A DNA stretch of 64,000 bases from Enoplolaimus lenunculus (taxonomy: Eukaryota > Nematoda > Enoplea > Enoplida > Thoracostomopsidae): the NCBI GenBank assembly GCA_030248215.1, contig JASANG010004050.1, positions 31,913 to 95,912 of the forward strand, read 5' to 3'. This document shows positions 43,173-56,000 of the stretch, piece after piece. The notes beneath the pieces are model-generated. The model did no database searches, had not been told where the DNA came from, and saw only the letters and a program-made list of their open reading frames with translations. Numbering within the stretch: position 1 is the first letter of the stretch; each line of letters starts with the position of its first letter. Position numbers and translations under genes: made by a program.

Positions 43173-46100
43173 TTAGATACTCGGAAATAGGGGAGTCTGG
43201 ATTATCAGTCAACATTCATTGAAAAATTAAACGTGTGTCGATGGCGGTTCAAAATTAAAACATACCAATGCTAATAGTTTTGTGTTGGAATTTAAAACGT
43301 TGAGTGCAAAAAAATGCCCTGGCTTCTCGTTTATACTTCGCTCGCAAGATTTTCTATTTTTCTACTCTGCCCATTTTAATTCTTGGTTGTCTACTAAAAT
43401 GAAATCTGGTTTTGGCTTAGCTGCCGCGCTCCTATTTGACATCTTTGGGAAAAAATTGTTGTCGTCTTCCTTGGTCTCGCTACATTGGGTTATTAATTAA
43501 TTTGTGAGTGAATGCTCCAGGGCCCGACCGTTAAGCCCTTGATTCCGTATAATATTATATTTTACCTTCATGGAAAAATAGTTCTATCAATCATAATATT
43601 TGATAAATGTAACAAAATAGTGCAGTAAAATTTCCATTAATCATAGGAATTATGATACTACGAAGCTTTGCTTTCGTTATATATAGCAAAAAGAATTATA
43701 AGTATGCTTAATACTTTCTAATTTACAGTTTCAACTATTTTTACTAGTTGTGTAAAATTTTCGTTTTCCACTTCCTTTCTGACCATGTTACACTATATTA
43801 AAAGGTAAATGGATGATTCTTACTTCCACACCCTGGACGCAAATTATTGTGGGCGATGCATTAAGCTAAAGTTTTTGTTGTATACGTTCATATTCGAAAG
43901 TGTACCAACACGAGCTCAAAATTGACATTGTTTTTAAATAAATGACCTAATTTTGTCTTCCCCTAAAAAGGTTATAGCTTGAACTGCCTAGCATGCTGGG
44001 CTGGTTCCAAACAGGTCGTAATTGAAATTGGCTGTTTGGTGCTAGAAAACGTTTTATTATATACGGTGATAATATATATTGTGAAATGATTTCACAATTA
44101 CATCAACATTAACATTAAATAATTTTTGCACACATACCTGTGTTTCACCTCAACCTGGCTATTTACGATTATATTTAGTTTTCTGAGGGCAGTTGGGTTA
44201 AAAAAATCAGGCATGTGGTGATTTAAAATTTTACAAACGAAGCTAAAGCTTTTCATCTAGTGGAGCTGACATTGTCTGAGGAATATAAACTTGATTAGCA
44301 CACGTATGATCGTAATAAAAAAGGTGATGTGATCAAACAAGAGACATTTTATGACACGAAGAGTTTCATATGAGGAACGCACTGGATTATTAATTGTGTC
44401 AAAAATACAAAACGCTTTTCACATTTTTGAAAACAGCGTTTATATTGATGCAAAAATAGTGTTGTATAATAATTATTGCTAAAAGGCATTTACATTATTA
44501 TACCATTTTGATACGCAAGCGATTAATTTTACCGTTTTTCCGCTTACAGAAAAATGTATGCTGCTTGAAATCCGTAAAGCATTTAGAATAGCGTTGTTTT
44601 CACGCGATTAATAAAGCGCGGATCGTTTGGTTAAACGAATTACATTTCAATAGGTTCAAAAATGTTATTTGGTTTACGTATTTTAAGTAATCAGCTCATT
44701 TTTACTGTTTTTATGGTATTTTGTTTATGCAAACGTTGCTATATCAGAATTGTTTGGCTTGTTTGTAGGTATCGTTAGCAACTGGGTACATGAGCACTAT
44801 TCTCTGAAGGTATTATTAACAAAGTTGTTATGGATGGTCGCCTTTAATGAGTCCCAAAACTTATTGTTTGTCTTATCAAAAATTCGACAAAGGTTACAGC
44901 ATGCGTAGTATTCTCTCCTCCACTAAACATGAACGTCTGGAACGTTTATAAGGTTGGCTAGGAGATATGGACCAAAATTTTTGGAAACGCTCAAAAAAAG
45001 TACTTTTACAGCTTGTAATCAGAGTACAAAATATCAGACTCCTCTGAAAAAGGAACCCTGGCTACGACCCTGGCCTACTGAAGATTTTTATTTGTGTTCG
45101 GAAACCAAACAAAATTTGTATTTTAATGAACTTTTTAATTCTCGTAAACATGTCAGTCTTCAAACAAAATATACCAATTGTTTATTTAACGCTATTTGAC
45201 TGATTTTGTTACTATGGTGTGAACGTCTTCCCATATTCGTTTTGTGAATTCATTTTATTGAGTTAATTGGTCCCAAAGGGCGTTGTTGTGGATATTTCTG
45301 CGGCACAACGCTTAATGTATCAATTGTGCTACTGAAACCAGAAAATATATTGTTAAAATCACTTGCATATAATAAGTATTTAATTTCGGGAAGATATCAT
45401 TTCATAAAAGAAATTTTTTCGATTTCTAAGCAAAGACCCAGAAAGTTATTCTGAATATTTTAAAAGCGCTTTTGTGCCTTCTATTAATTCCGGAATGCCA
45501 TATATCCGTTTCCGATCGTGTACGTCTTTATTTACGCTTAGGCGCATTTTCTGAATCGGAATTTGTGCCGAGTGTCAGAAAATTATCAACGAAATAAGTG
45601 TAACACTATGCGCGCAGGTTAAAATGTGAGTTTGAGGTGTGTAAATGAGGCATATCAGCAAATCATGCAGTAGGCTGTCATGAAGCGCGATTTTGCTCTA
45701 TGTCTATGCCTATATAAAAGAACAGAGAGGTGCAACTGCACTCACTGATTGCATAATTGTCAGCGCCCATCGCAGGAAATAAAATCATTTCACTTATATA
45801 TTCTCGAACTGTTACACCATGAATGCAACCGGTGAATATTTTTAAACAAGTGAATTACATTAATATTTGCAAAAATACAATGTTTCATACCATTCGAACC
45901 GTTTTACGGTCAACGAGAAGTTCATCAAAACAAACTTAACTTCTGAAAATATTCCTGATATAAAATCTAAAAAATGCCAGATAATACTACTGGTCAAGTT
46001 GTATAATTTAAGATATTCTCATTGAAAATCTAGTTTTCGTCTGCGCAGCTGTGTTTTGTAGGGTCACTTTTTGTGCTTTTTTGACAATGTAGTTTTTAAT

Positions 46101-46239
46101 TAGGCTTTATCTGATGCCGGCAACGAGAGCAATTGTTTAGTTCCATCTACAAGCCTATAAGGTTAAAGCCTCAGCGAATTTCGTTAATCCGTCATATGCG
46201 TGGGGATTATATGTGAGAAAGATTAAACAGGTCCCGCAG
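43173..46239. other. Gene-poor stretch, 3 kb
   Basis: No gene or bounded repeat is recognised. ORFs at 43282-43500 and 44954-45199 have no motif or splice support. Confidence 0.4.
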
Positions 46240-46510
46240 TTAAGCCCCATTCACACGTGCAAGTTTTCGCAGCGAAAACTCGCAGCTGCAATTTGCACGC
46301 AGAACGTGCATTTTTCAGCGGCCAATGAGGCAATAAATCTAGTGAGCTTGCATGGTTATTTACGCATGTGAACTAAAAAATTCCATTGATTTTTAATGAA
46401 TTATTTCCAGCTGCAAGTTTTTCGAATGACATTTTGGACAAAACTTGCAAGGACAAGTTGCAACTGCAAGTTCTCGCAGCAAAAACTTGCACGCGTGAAT
46501 AGGGCTTTAG
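46240..46510. mobile_element. Inverted-repeat element, AAGCCC.ATTCAC ends
   Basis: The ends of about 50 bp are inverted copies: left AAGCCCCATTCACACGTGCA then AGTTTTCGC; right in reverse AAAGCCCTATTCACGCGTGC then AAGTTTTTGC. CTGCAA words are spread between them. It is about 0.27 kb with no ORF. A right-end fragment lies at 25377-25463. Confidence 0.75.
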
Positions 46511-47081
46511 TTTTATTGAAGTTAACATTTGTTGTTAGAAACACTATTTCGTATTTATTCATTAAATATCAATTATACCTATAAATCATTGAGAATGATC
46601 TGAAAATAGCTGTCAAGCACTTTGACCTGTTCAATTTTCTTGATTGCAGTCAACATGTGGTCGATGTAAACGCTCCAATTTGAAAAAACAAACAGCGTCT
46701 ATGCTATTACTTCATGGATAACGGTTAACCCGATTTCAATTAGCCGTGATATATGGCACACACTTAATTTAACATTGTGACCTAATTATATATACTTCTG
46801 CGGATACCTCTTCAATCCAACATGACCTGTGCTCTCAAAAAATTTGCATCCAGGTTTCAAAGATTCAATTTGTATTTACAAGCCTGGCTGACCCCAAAAT
46901 TGCTGCATAATTAAACAAACTCACTAACTTCTTCAATCCTTGATGCAGCCTGCAATTGCAGTTTTTTACCCCAGAATTTGAACATTTAATTCAAGTAATT
47001 CATATTGCAAGCCTTGTGGGCCGCGGAACCACTATATTTTCGCCTGAACTTCCTCAATTCAACTGAACCTCATTCAAAACA

Positions 47082-50000
47082 ATGCTGGGCGCGTCAAGTA
47101 GCGAGGAAGAAGAAGAAAACGACGGTTACGAGCCAAGTTCTGGCGGTGGGGGTCGCGGTAGTAACACGGGCCCGCCAAAACGCGGAGGAGGTCCGCCAAC
47201 CGCAGCCGGGTTTGACGATGCCGCATCGGAAGTGCTTTCGGTACCGCCAAGTAGTAAAGCGAGCAGCGGCTTAGGAGGAGGTGGTGGCCGCTCAGTGAGT
47301 CCTTCAGATTCAGTCGAACCGCCGCCGATTGCGAACGCAGTTGCAAGTCATAAGCGATCAGTGTCAGAAGAGACCGCGACATCGCAACAGCCAAAAATAT
47401 CCGTGTCCAAAGAAGAGGAGGAACAGTAAGCATTGCGCTATATTTGACATGCGCCGATATTGCTGTACTTAGCCGCGGGCCGCCGCATGACGCCTCACGC
47501 CACCGAACGCCACCAAATAGTATTTTGTTTATAATTTTGTTCGTAACGCAACCCTTGAAAAATTTTAGCCGTTCTTGTAAGCCATATAAAATAAATTTGT
47601 ATACGTGTTTTAAGTTTTGTAGCACTCCCATCTTGTTTCGCTGGCTGCGGACATAATTTATCTACTCTGTTTGGCAAAAATGTTTTCAGAATGGCCGCCG
47701 AACGAGAAGAAGAAGATCACAAGCAAAACATTCAAATTTACGTGTTTGTCTCTCGGTGTGTCGCGTATCATTTCAACGCGAAACAACCCACCGATTTGCC
47801 GAAAAGGTCGCCAAAAGTCACCAAATCTGAACTGAGCAAAATCCGCGATCGTTTTGCGTCGTTCAGTCGCGGAGAACTCGCGATTTCATCGGACGAAGCG
47901 TTCAGCAACGCTGTAACCGCGTACGTTGAAGGCTTCCTCAAGTCAGAACGCGTCGCTCAAGCGGTCACCGCCGGCGGATTTTCTGCCCAAGATTTTCGGG
48001 CAGTATTCGCTCGAAACGTCGAACGGCGTCTACAAGCGTTGCCCGACGCCGAGGGCGTTTCGAAAGATACTGTTCGCAATTCGTGGATGACCAAATTCGA
48101 TACAATTTATCGATCCGATTCTGATACCGATTCGCGGAAAACGTCCCGTCATCGTTCGGCGCAACAGGCTGCCCAAGATTTGATACTGGCACCCGAACAG
48201 CTTTACGAATTGTTTCAGCAAGTGCTCGGAGTGAAACGATTTGAACATCAGTTGATTTATAACGCTTTGCAGGTGAGCTTCCTTGATAGGCAATATCTTA
48301 GAAAACCCGAAAAATGCAACCTTCTTGACGTTGAGGTGTTTATGCGTGCATTTGGGCAGTGAGTTTCGCATATATCTCTTCCCGAAAAAAGCGATAACAA
48401 AGAAAGCACTAAGGGTTTGCGTTAACATTGTGGTTTGTAGTTTTCAAAAAATTTGCGAGCAAAAACCGCTGTGCTGTCTTAAAATGAAATTGTAGCAACG
48501 CCAGTGTTAATTTGCATTTCATATTAAAAAATGCTGCGACAAACGTGTTTATTCCTTGAACTTGGTATTTGTGAGACTCTAAATCTGTAAGGTTAGCGTT
48601 TTCAATCAAAAAACATGTAGCAGCCAATATGTCCAGCTATAAATCAATGCAAGTTATGCTACAGCACAGTCTGTAAAGTACTTCTCGAGTTTTTCCAAAA
48701 ATTTGGGTGGGATGTATGCCCCTATTCCCCCGTGTATATGTCCCTGGTACAAATATATATTCTCTAAAAACTTAAACTTAAATTACAGCTTAATAAGCTC
48801 GAATGCTACTTTAAGTAACACTAAAATGGCTGGACGCACGAACTAAACTAGAATTGTAAATCGAATTAGACTAACATATTTTGAAGTTAAACACATGGTT
48901 AAGTTAAACTTTTTTCGCTTTAAGAACCAAGTGCAACCCAGAAATTATGTGTATCTAAGAATTCATAAGTTTAGCTTAAACTAAAAATATGTACCTCTTT
49001 AAGTGAGTTTAAGCGTAAACCTACCTGTTAGCTTTGTTAATCTAGCAAGATTAACGCTGCTGGATTAACGTAAGCTCAAATCAAGTTCGTTTAAGCTTTT
49101 AGATAGTAGAATAATCCAAGATTTTACGTCAAGTACACACGGAATCCATTGACAGTGTTTTGGCTCAGACGTTATTCTCGGTGTGCCAATCACACCGGTA
49201 CTGGACACTTATCACTCCTCCCTATGCTCAAGCCTAAACAAAACCCCAAACGTAAGCTTATCCTAAACCTAAACCTAAGCTTAAGCCTAATCGTAATACT
49301 AAGCTAATGCATAACAAAATGAAAGAATTACAAAAACTGCGGTTTTAGTGTCTGGTTGAATTTCGCATTACCATGCAGCTTTTACCATTTCATTATGTTA
49401 TATTAATTTAATTATTTCAGCTGGATAACGCTGATGAGCAAGCAGCAGCGATTAGAAGAGAATTAGACGGCAGGTTGCAATTAGTTGCTGAGATGACTAA
49501 AGTAAAAAATAGTGGAACGGTTGGCTTTTAATAGTAGAGCACTTGTTATGCTTTTGACTGTTGATTCAAAATTTCAAAGACCATTCTTCAGTTTTCATTG
49601 TTGCGCAACTTTGAAGAAGTGAAAATAGAATACGTACATATTACCATCTGATTTAATACTAAAATACGTTTGGCTTTTCGCTCGTTCATTCGCAGCGCAA
49701 AGTTTCATCGATTGAGAGGCTGCAAAAACTGAAAGTTATCCTGTTCTTGAAAACAAACACGTCTGACTTCTCAACTCCTTTCACTCGCGACGTTTCATTT
49801 GGGGGTTGCGGTTTGGACGTCCCAAAATCAAAATTTCGTCTTGGGATAATACTAACAAGCTGTCTGGCTCACGTAGCTTCCTTCGTGGTCAAGATTTTCT
49901 TAACTATTAACCGCAAAACCGAATCTTGGCTGTGCAGAAATAGGCTTTTACCGTATTTTCTCTAACAGAATCATTCCAGTCTAAAATTTTCGATTGAAAT

Positions 50001-53000
50001 AAATACAAAAACGTGTGTTTTTTAGCTCATTTCGTTTGCGAGGATTTCTTCAACTACGGCTAACAAAGTTAAGCTTTCGATCTGTCTATTAAAGCATATG
50101 TAGTCTAGCTATTTTATGACAAAATGTCAAAAATTATTCGACAATTCGCACAAAAAGAAGTTAATGAAACGCTGCGATCACCGCTTTAGGTCTGTTATAC
50201 ATGTATGTATAGCACACATATCTACATATCATAATTTGGTTACCGTTACTGCACCACCATTCCTAGATCACGTGGGTGTTTGAACACAGATGTGCATATC
50301 CAATATCAGTAAAATTTTTTGGCACATATGGGGCCATACAAATGTCAGTCTGGGTGGTCGCTAAAGGCTGGCCATGAATGCAACTCGCCGCTCAAACTCA
50401 GGGACAGGGCCAAGGCTAAACTTTACGACCGTACCCCAGTGTGGAAAACCGAAGCGATCTTCAACTGTATTGCTTATGGTTTACTTCACCGAGTCCTCGT
50501 TCGTCCTACCGAGACGTGCTCACAATACAAACTAAGTTTAATTTCGTCTTAAAAACTCGCGTTTGGCTACAAATTCGATGCTATTGAAGCCTCTAAGGGT
50601 TTTGAAACGACCAGTATTTGCTTTTATTTTTACGATTTTGTCTAATCATTCGTCTGGTCAATCTGAGTGAGGCCTGGCTGTGGATCAAGGGAAGGCTGTT
50701 AATTGTGGCACTGCCCATAAATGCCACCATGTGAAAAATCCAAGCTTATAGTTTTATAATTAATTTATTGAAAATAACCAAGTTTTGAAAGTGACATTTG
50801 AATCAAGTGTACAGCGGGTTTTTTGGTATGTTTCTGTATTTCAGGACCGCCGTTTAATGCCAAAATTTGTCGTCAAAGATATGGAAACATTATATTTAGA
50901 CGAAGTTAAAACTTCGGTCAATTTACTGATGGCAAACTTAGCATCAGTCCCTGTTACAAAGGGTTCATCTTCAAAACGAGGGGGCGGAGCAGGCCGTGAT
51001 AGGTACGTGTTCAACTATTTATATTCTTACAAAGTAAAGCAATCATGGTTCATATACATTTTCTCACCACAATATGAAACATTGGCCTTAGCCTGAGCCA
51101 AAGCCCATGCCTAAGCCTAAGAAATGCCATAAAATATGAAAAATTCAAAATTTGCGGTCGAGAAAGTGTACAATAGTCGTACAAAGTAATTAAACTGTAT
51201 TTGTTTTATAGTATTTCATTTAGAAACAAATCATTTACTTTAGTGACCCGAATAAGAGGGGATAATAAGAGGGGTCCCCATTTTGAGTCCCAATCAACAG
51301 GAGTCTGTATCACTAATAAGAGTCCGTAAGCGGATAGATTCCCTAAACGCTAGTTGGAGTGTATAAATATCAATTATCCTTAACTGCAGTGCATAAAATG
51401 ACTCCAGGACCAAATTAAATTGAGTTCGAATCTTTAAAGCGTACTGAAGTTTTGAAAGTACATCGCTAAGTATAACCTTGCATTATCTCTTCAAGCTTTT
51501 GATACAAGACAAATAAACGTATAATTCAACGGTTAGTTGCAATACTGGATATTTATCGATAACGAAGGGCGCCGGAGGGCGGGTAAAAATAAATAACAGT
51601 CCGTAACCGAATAGCAGAAGGGTACTCTCTGAAGAGGCAAATGAATATCAGTCCCCCTTTTATTCGGGTCACTACAGTAATAGGAATCACTTAGTATACA
51701 AAGTGCGGCATATCTAGGCTGTATAGATAGCCCTGATTTGCTTATTTTTTCGGATGATAACAATTGCCAAATTTAAATTACCCAATTTTGCAAAATGTTT
51801 AAGCAAATGTCTCAAAACAGCAAATTTTGCAATGTTTGCGTTTTTGATTCAGTCCCAGAAATTTTCATGAATACATATGCATAATTTTTCTAAAGTGAAA
51901 TTGATATATAAATGACAGACGCTAATTTTAAAATTTTAGGCTCTTGGCAAAAAATATTACTGTTTTTTGCGTAATAAAAGTTTATGTCGCAAACTTTTGC
52001 CAGAATGTGTATAGTATCTGAGTTAACCTATCTCAAATGCATTTCGAGATTCAACTGAACTAAATTGGCATTTAAAAATTTTGACGTCAACAGAGTTGGT
52101 GGAGCAAAAAAGCACATTAGTAAATGTAAATATATATGAAATTTAGCATTATATAAACGCCGTAAAATTCAAATTTCATATTTCTTATGTCCGCGTGAAC
52201 CTAACGCAGATATCATAACTTTCAAACTCGGCACAAATCAATTAAATTCTTCGATATAACTGAAATACATATCAGATTTCGTAGAATGTGAAACATTCTA
52301 AATATGAACCATTAACCTCTGCAAAGCCAGGAGGACAGCAAACCAGGGCTGGATCCATTTCAATTAGAAGAGCATAAACCTTGCGTTAGGATTCAATGAT
52401 AAAATTGAGTTTGGGTTTCACGCTCAATACACTCGCGACAATTCTGCCATTGTTATACAATGCACCTTTTGATGTTGGATTAAACTGCTGTGTCCCTGTG
52501 CGAATCAAAGTTGAAAATGTTTTTGAATTATCCTAATAATGTTCAAAACAATGGCTATTTTTCCAAGTTTAATACTATTTGTTACTAACTATTGTGACAG
52601 TTCATTAACTCGAAGTTGGAGCTCTCGGTAAACTGTGTTCAAATGTAGCACGTTGTCTCTACTATTAAATAACCAACCACGAATGTATTTTATTACTTAT
52701 TAATGAATACACCGTTCATATTTTTTAACTCACATTATTTAGTTGTTATGGTATTTTATCTTCATTTCAGCCCTATTGGAATGTAAATTTAACCGTTTAT
52801 TACTGCCAGTAAATGTCTATAGTTGCGTCTGGTGAACAGTCTTGTGTATCTTCAACAAAGAATGCATCGTCATTTCTATCTGCGGTTTAAATTTACAGCC
52901 ACAAGCGGGATGAAAATATTAATTTTCAAATCGTTTGCGAGTCAATCGCAAATAGCATGGGGTTTTTTTTACTTCCGCCACGAAGAATTTGTCGACTGTA

Positions 53001-56000
53001 AACTACCTCCTTAGAGTAAATGATGAGATTCAAAAAAGTTTTATCCCTCTACAGCGATGCTTTTTGAAAAAGACCTTGGAAGGAAAATAACGTGCTCGGC
53101 TACGACACGGTTACAAAATCTAGTCTTTTGTGTTGAAACCACGAAAAATGTTTTCCGTTACCCCATCGCCAGTCATGGCGTCAGAATGTACGGATTTTAT
53201 AAATTTTTCCACATTTAAGCTCCAGACTACTTCAAACCATTTCACACCTAAATTTTTAGATTTTTACAAAATCTATTCATTGAGGCTTTAATCTCATTTT
53301 TGGAACAGAAAAATACTGTGAAAAATTTTCAAAAATTGTATCAAATAATTTTGTAGAGTTGAGTTGGATTTTGCTATTTTCCACAATCCGCCTACGGGAA
53401 GCATGGAAAACACCCCAGGACTGGCGGGGCTTGTAAGTGTTTAAATCTACCTTACGATCTCGCAATCCAATTAGGAAGATATTTCGATCTTGCAATCTTT
53501 AGCCTTGTAAACGTAAAAACAATCTGTAAATAAGCAACGTTTCTCTTGTTCTTGCTGAGGTAAGTCACTTTTTTAACAAATCCGACCACTGCTTAACATG
53601 ACTAGCAGTTTTCAAAATACGGTGGTTGGTTGGATTACCTTAAAATATCGCACACAGACCTTTCCTCATGCATCAGAACAGTTATTCAGAGCTGGACGAC
53701 CCTAACTGAAAACCTTAACGCTCTATCACTGCGCCACAAAGCCAGTTTTAGCGGAAAATATTTTATACAGTATAAATTTTGAATTCACAAGCTTAAAAAT
53801 AAAGAATCACTGGAAGATTCAAAGTCGGCAGACTCCATAGGCCACGGCAATGAAATATTAAATAGATGCAATCTTGGTTGATGAGTAACTCGTTCAATAT
53901 CGTTTTGTGATCGCGGCGTTAGCTTGCAGCAGCATTTTAGTTCATTTATGGCATCTTCTCATTCCTTTTGCAACTTAAAAACAATATTATGTTTTTACAA
54001 CCAGGTAACTTTTGTAAACGCGAGTCAATGACGCTGAAGAAGCCGAAACATCTTCAGTAGCCAACTCATTGAAAGCCAAAAAAGTTTAAGTGTGTGAAAG
54101 CTAAGAAAAAATCTTCAATAGCTAACACATTGAAGGTTTTCGCTTAAACCGTATTTGATGTGGAAGTTTTTTGTTATCAGTGTCCATTATATGCTCTTGA
54201 AAAGTTACCTGGTGTACGAATAATATACTGAAAGTTGCATTATTATCTTTAACACTCAGCATATATTTGTTTTATATTTATACTACACAACCTATTTATT
54301 TTTTCTCTTGCATTTATTTTAGTAGAAACTTAATATTTTCAACCACTACACAGTGTTTCACCGAAATGTTTGGTTTATGATTTTTTTCAAATTTGGACAC
54401 TCAAGAAAGCCATTTTTCTTTAAAACTTTTCCCAATTCGAAACAAAATGTTCCTTGAACAAAGCCGAATTGCAATTCATTTGGCTTGATAGTGTGCGTAT
54501 ATCGAACCTGGCTCGTTTGCTTTTAGCAACCAACATTAGTTTTGAGTAAAATTTCAAAATTTAAAACGTTTTAACCCTCGCTTGTACAGAATGCTATGTG
54601 CAACTCTGTTCAAACTGTGAACGTGAAATATTAATACAAACTGAGCAATTTTTATCAATAAACTAGTACACGTATCTATACATGGCGCTACACGACTCCA
54701 CGCAAGATTATGTGAGAGCTTTCTCGGACTCAAGCGGCAAGCTGCTGTAGTTGAGCGCTGACGGTAAACGCTTTTCATCCGATAATGAGAACGATTATTC
54801 TTTAAAGACCGCTGTTTTGTGTCAAAATTTACAATTAAATATCCTTGTTTGGTTTTTATTTTAGTTTCACGTTTATGTGGTTAACTATTTCTATTTTTGT
54901 TGGACATTAAAACGTCATATTTAAACAAAGCTTATTTAGTTTTCACAATTTCTAGGTTATTCAGCAAATCTAGCATCGCTGGAAAACGCTCAGAAATGTC
55001 TGCGTCACAGTCGCCATCTGTATTTAACAGGTTGGTAGGTCAGTATGCCTCACAAGCAGCACTTCTTCGTTCTTCTATGGTTGTTTCTGTTTGCCGTTTA
55101 TTTTCGGGCCGTTTTGTGTATCTGCATGTCGAATTTTTTAAGCACGAAGCTACAGATTACGACTGAATTTTGTATTGGATTGCAATTTTCCGAATTAAAG
55201 GAACTTATGCTTGATATCTTAATATGGTTTTGATTTTTGTAAAAAAACTGAAAAAAACCCGAGCGTATAAAAATGAAAGACTATGTTGAATTAATTATCC
55301 AAAATATGTTGATTACTGGTTTTCGAAGTGCCGGCTATCGTTTAAATGGGTTTGAAACTGAAATACTTTGAAAACAAATACATATAAATGTGATCATGAG
55401 CGTTTTCAGGATTTCGGAAAAAACGGTTCGTGTGCTATAAAAGTTTGCGATGTGGCGTTTCTTGTGTTACCAACGAAAAACATCTGAAAATGACTAGAAT
55501 AACCTTGTGAAAGGGACGTTTGAACCCTAAACTTTCCTTGGCTTCGCCAATATTATAACCTGAAGTAAATTCAAATGAAACCAATTGTTTTTCATTTGAT
55601 CGAAAATCATAGTGTAGCGCGTATACTTTACCGCCCAAAATCGACATCTATTTCTATTGCGCAATCATTTGAAATTCCGTTATTTTTATGCTATGAAACC
55701 AAAATATAACTATACCCTATTTCATATGATTTGTTTTATGGTTTGGTTTACATTTATGCAGTTCTCAGTGGTCCCGGCGTCATCCACATACCACAGTGTA
55801 TATCTTGTGGATCAGTTTAACCAAGTATAGTTAACCCTGATCGTGTAATTAAATCTTCTTGGACATTCAGTTTGCTATACTGTTAAGTTACAAACCGCCG
55901 TGCTATAACACAGAACAGCAATTGTCAAGGACTGTTCTAGGTGGATCCCGGGATCCATCTCCCCACCAGACCCAAACGAAATTATAATTTTCTTTAGGAA

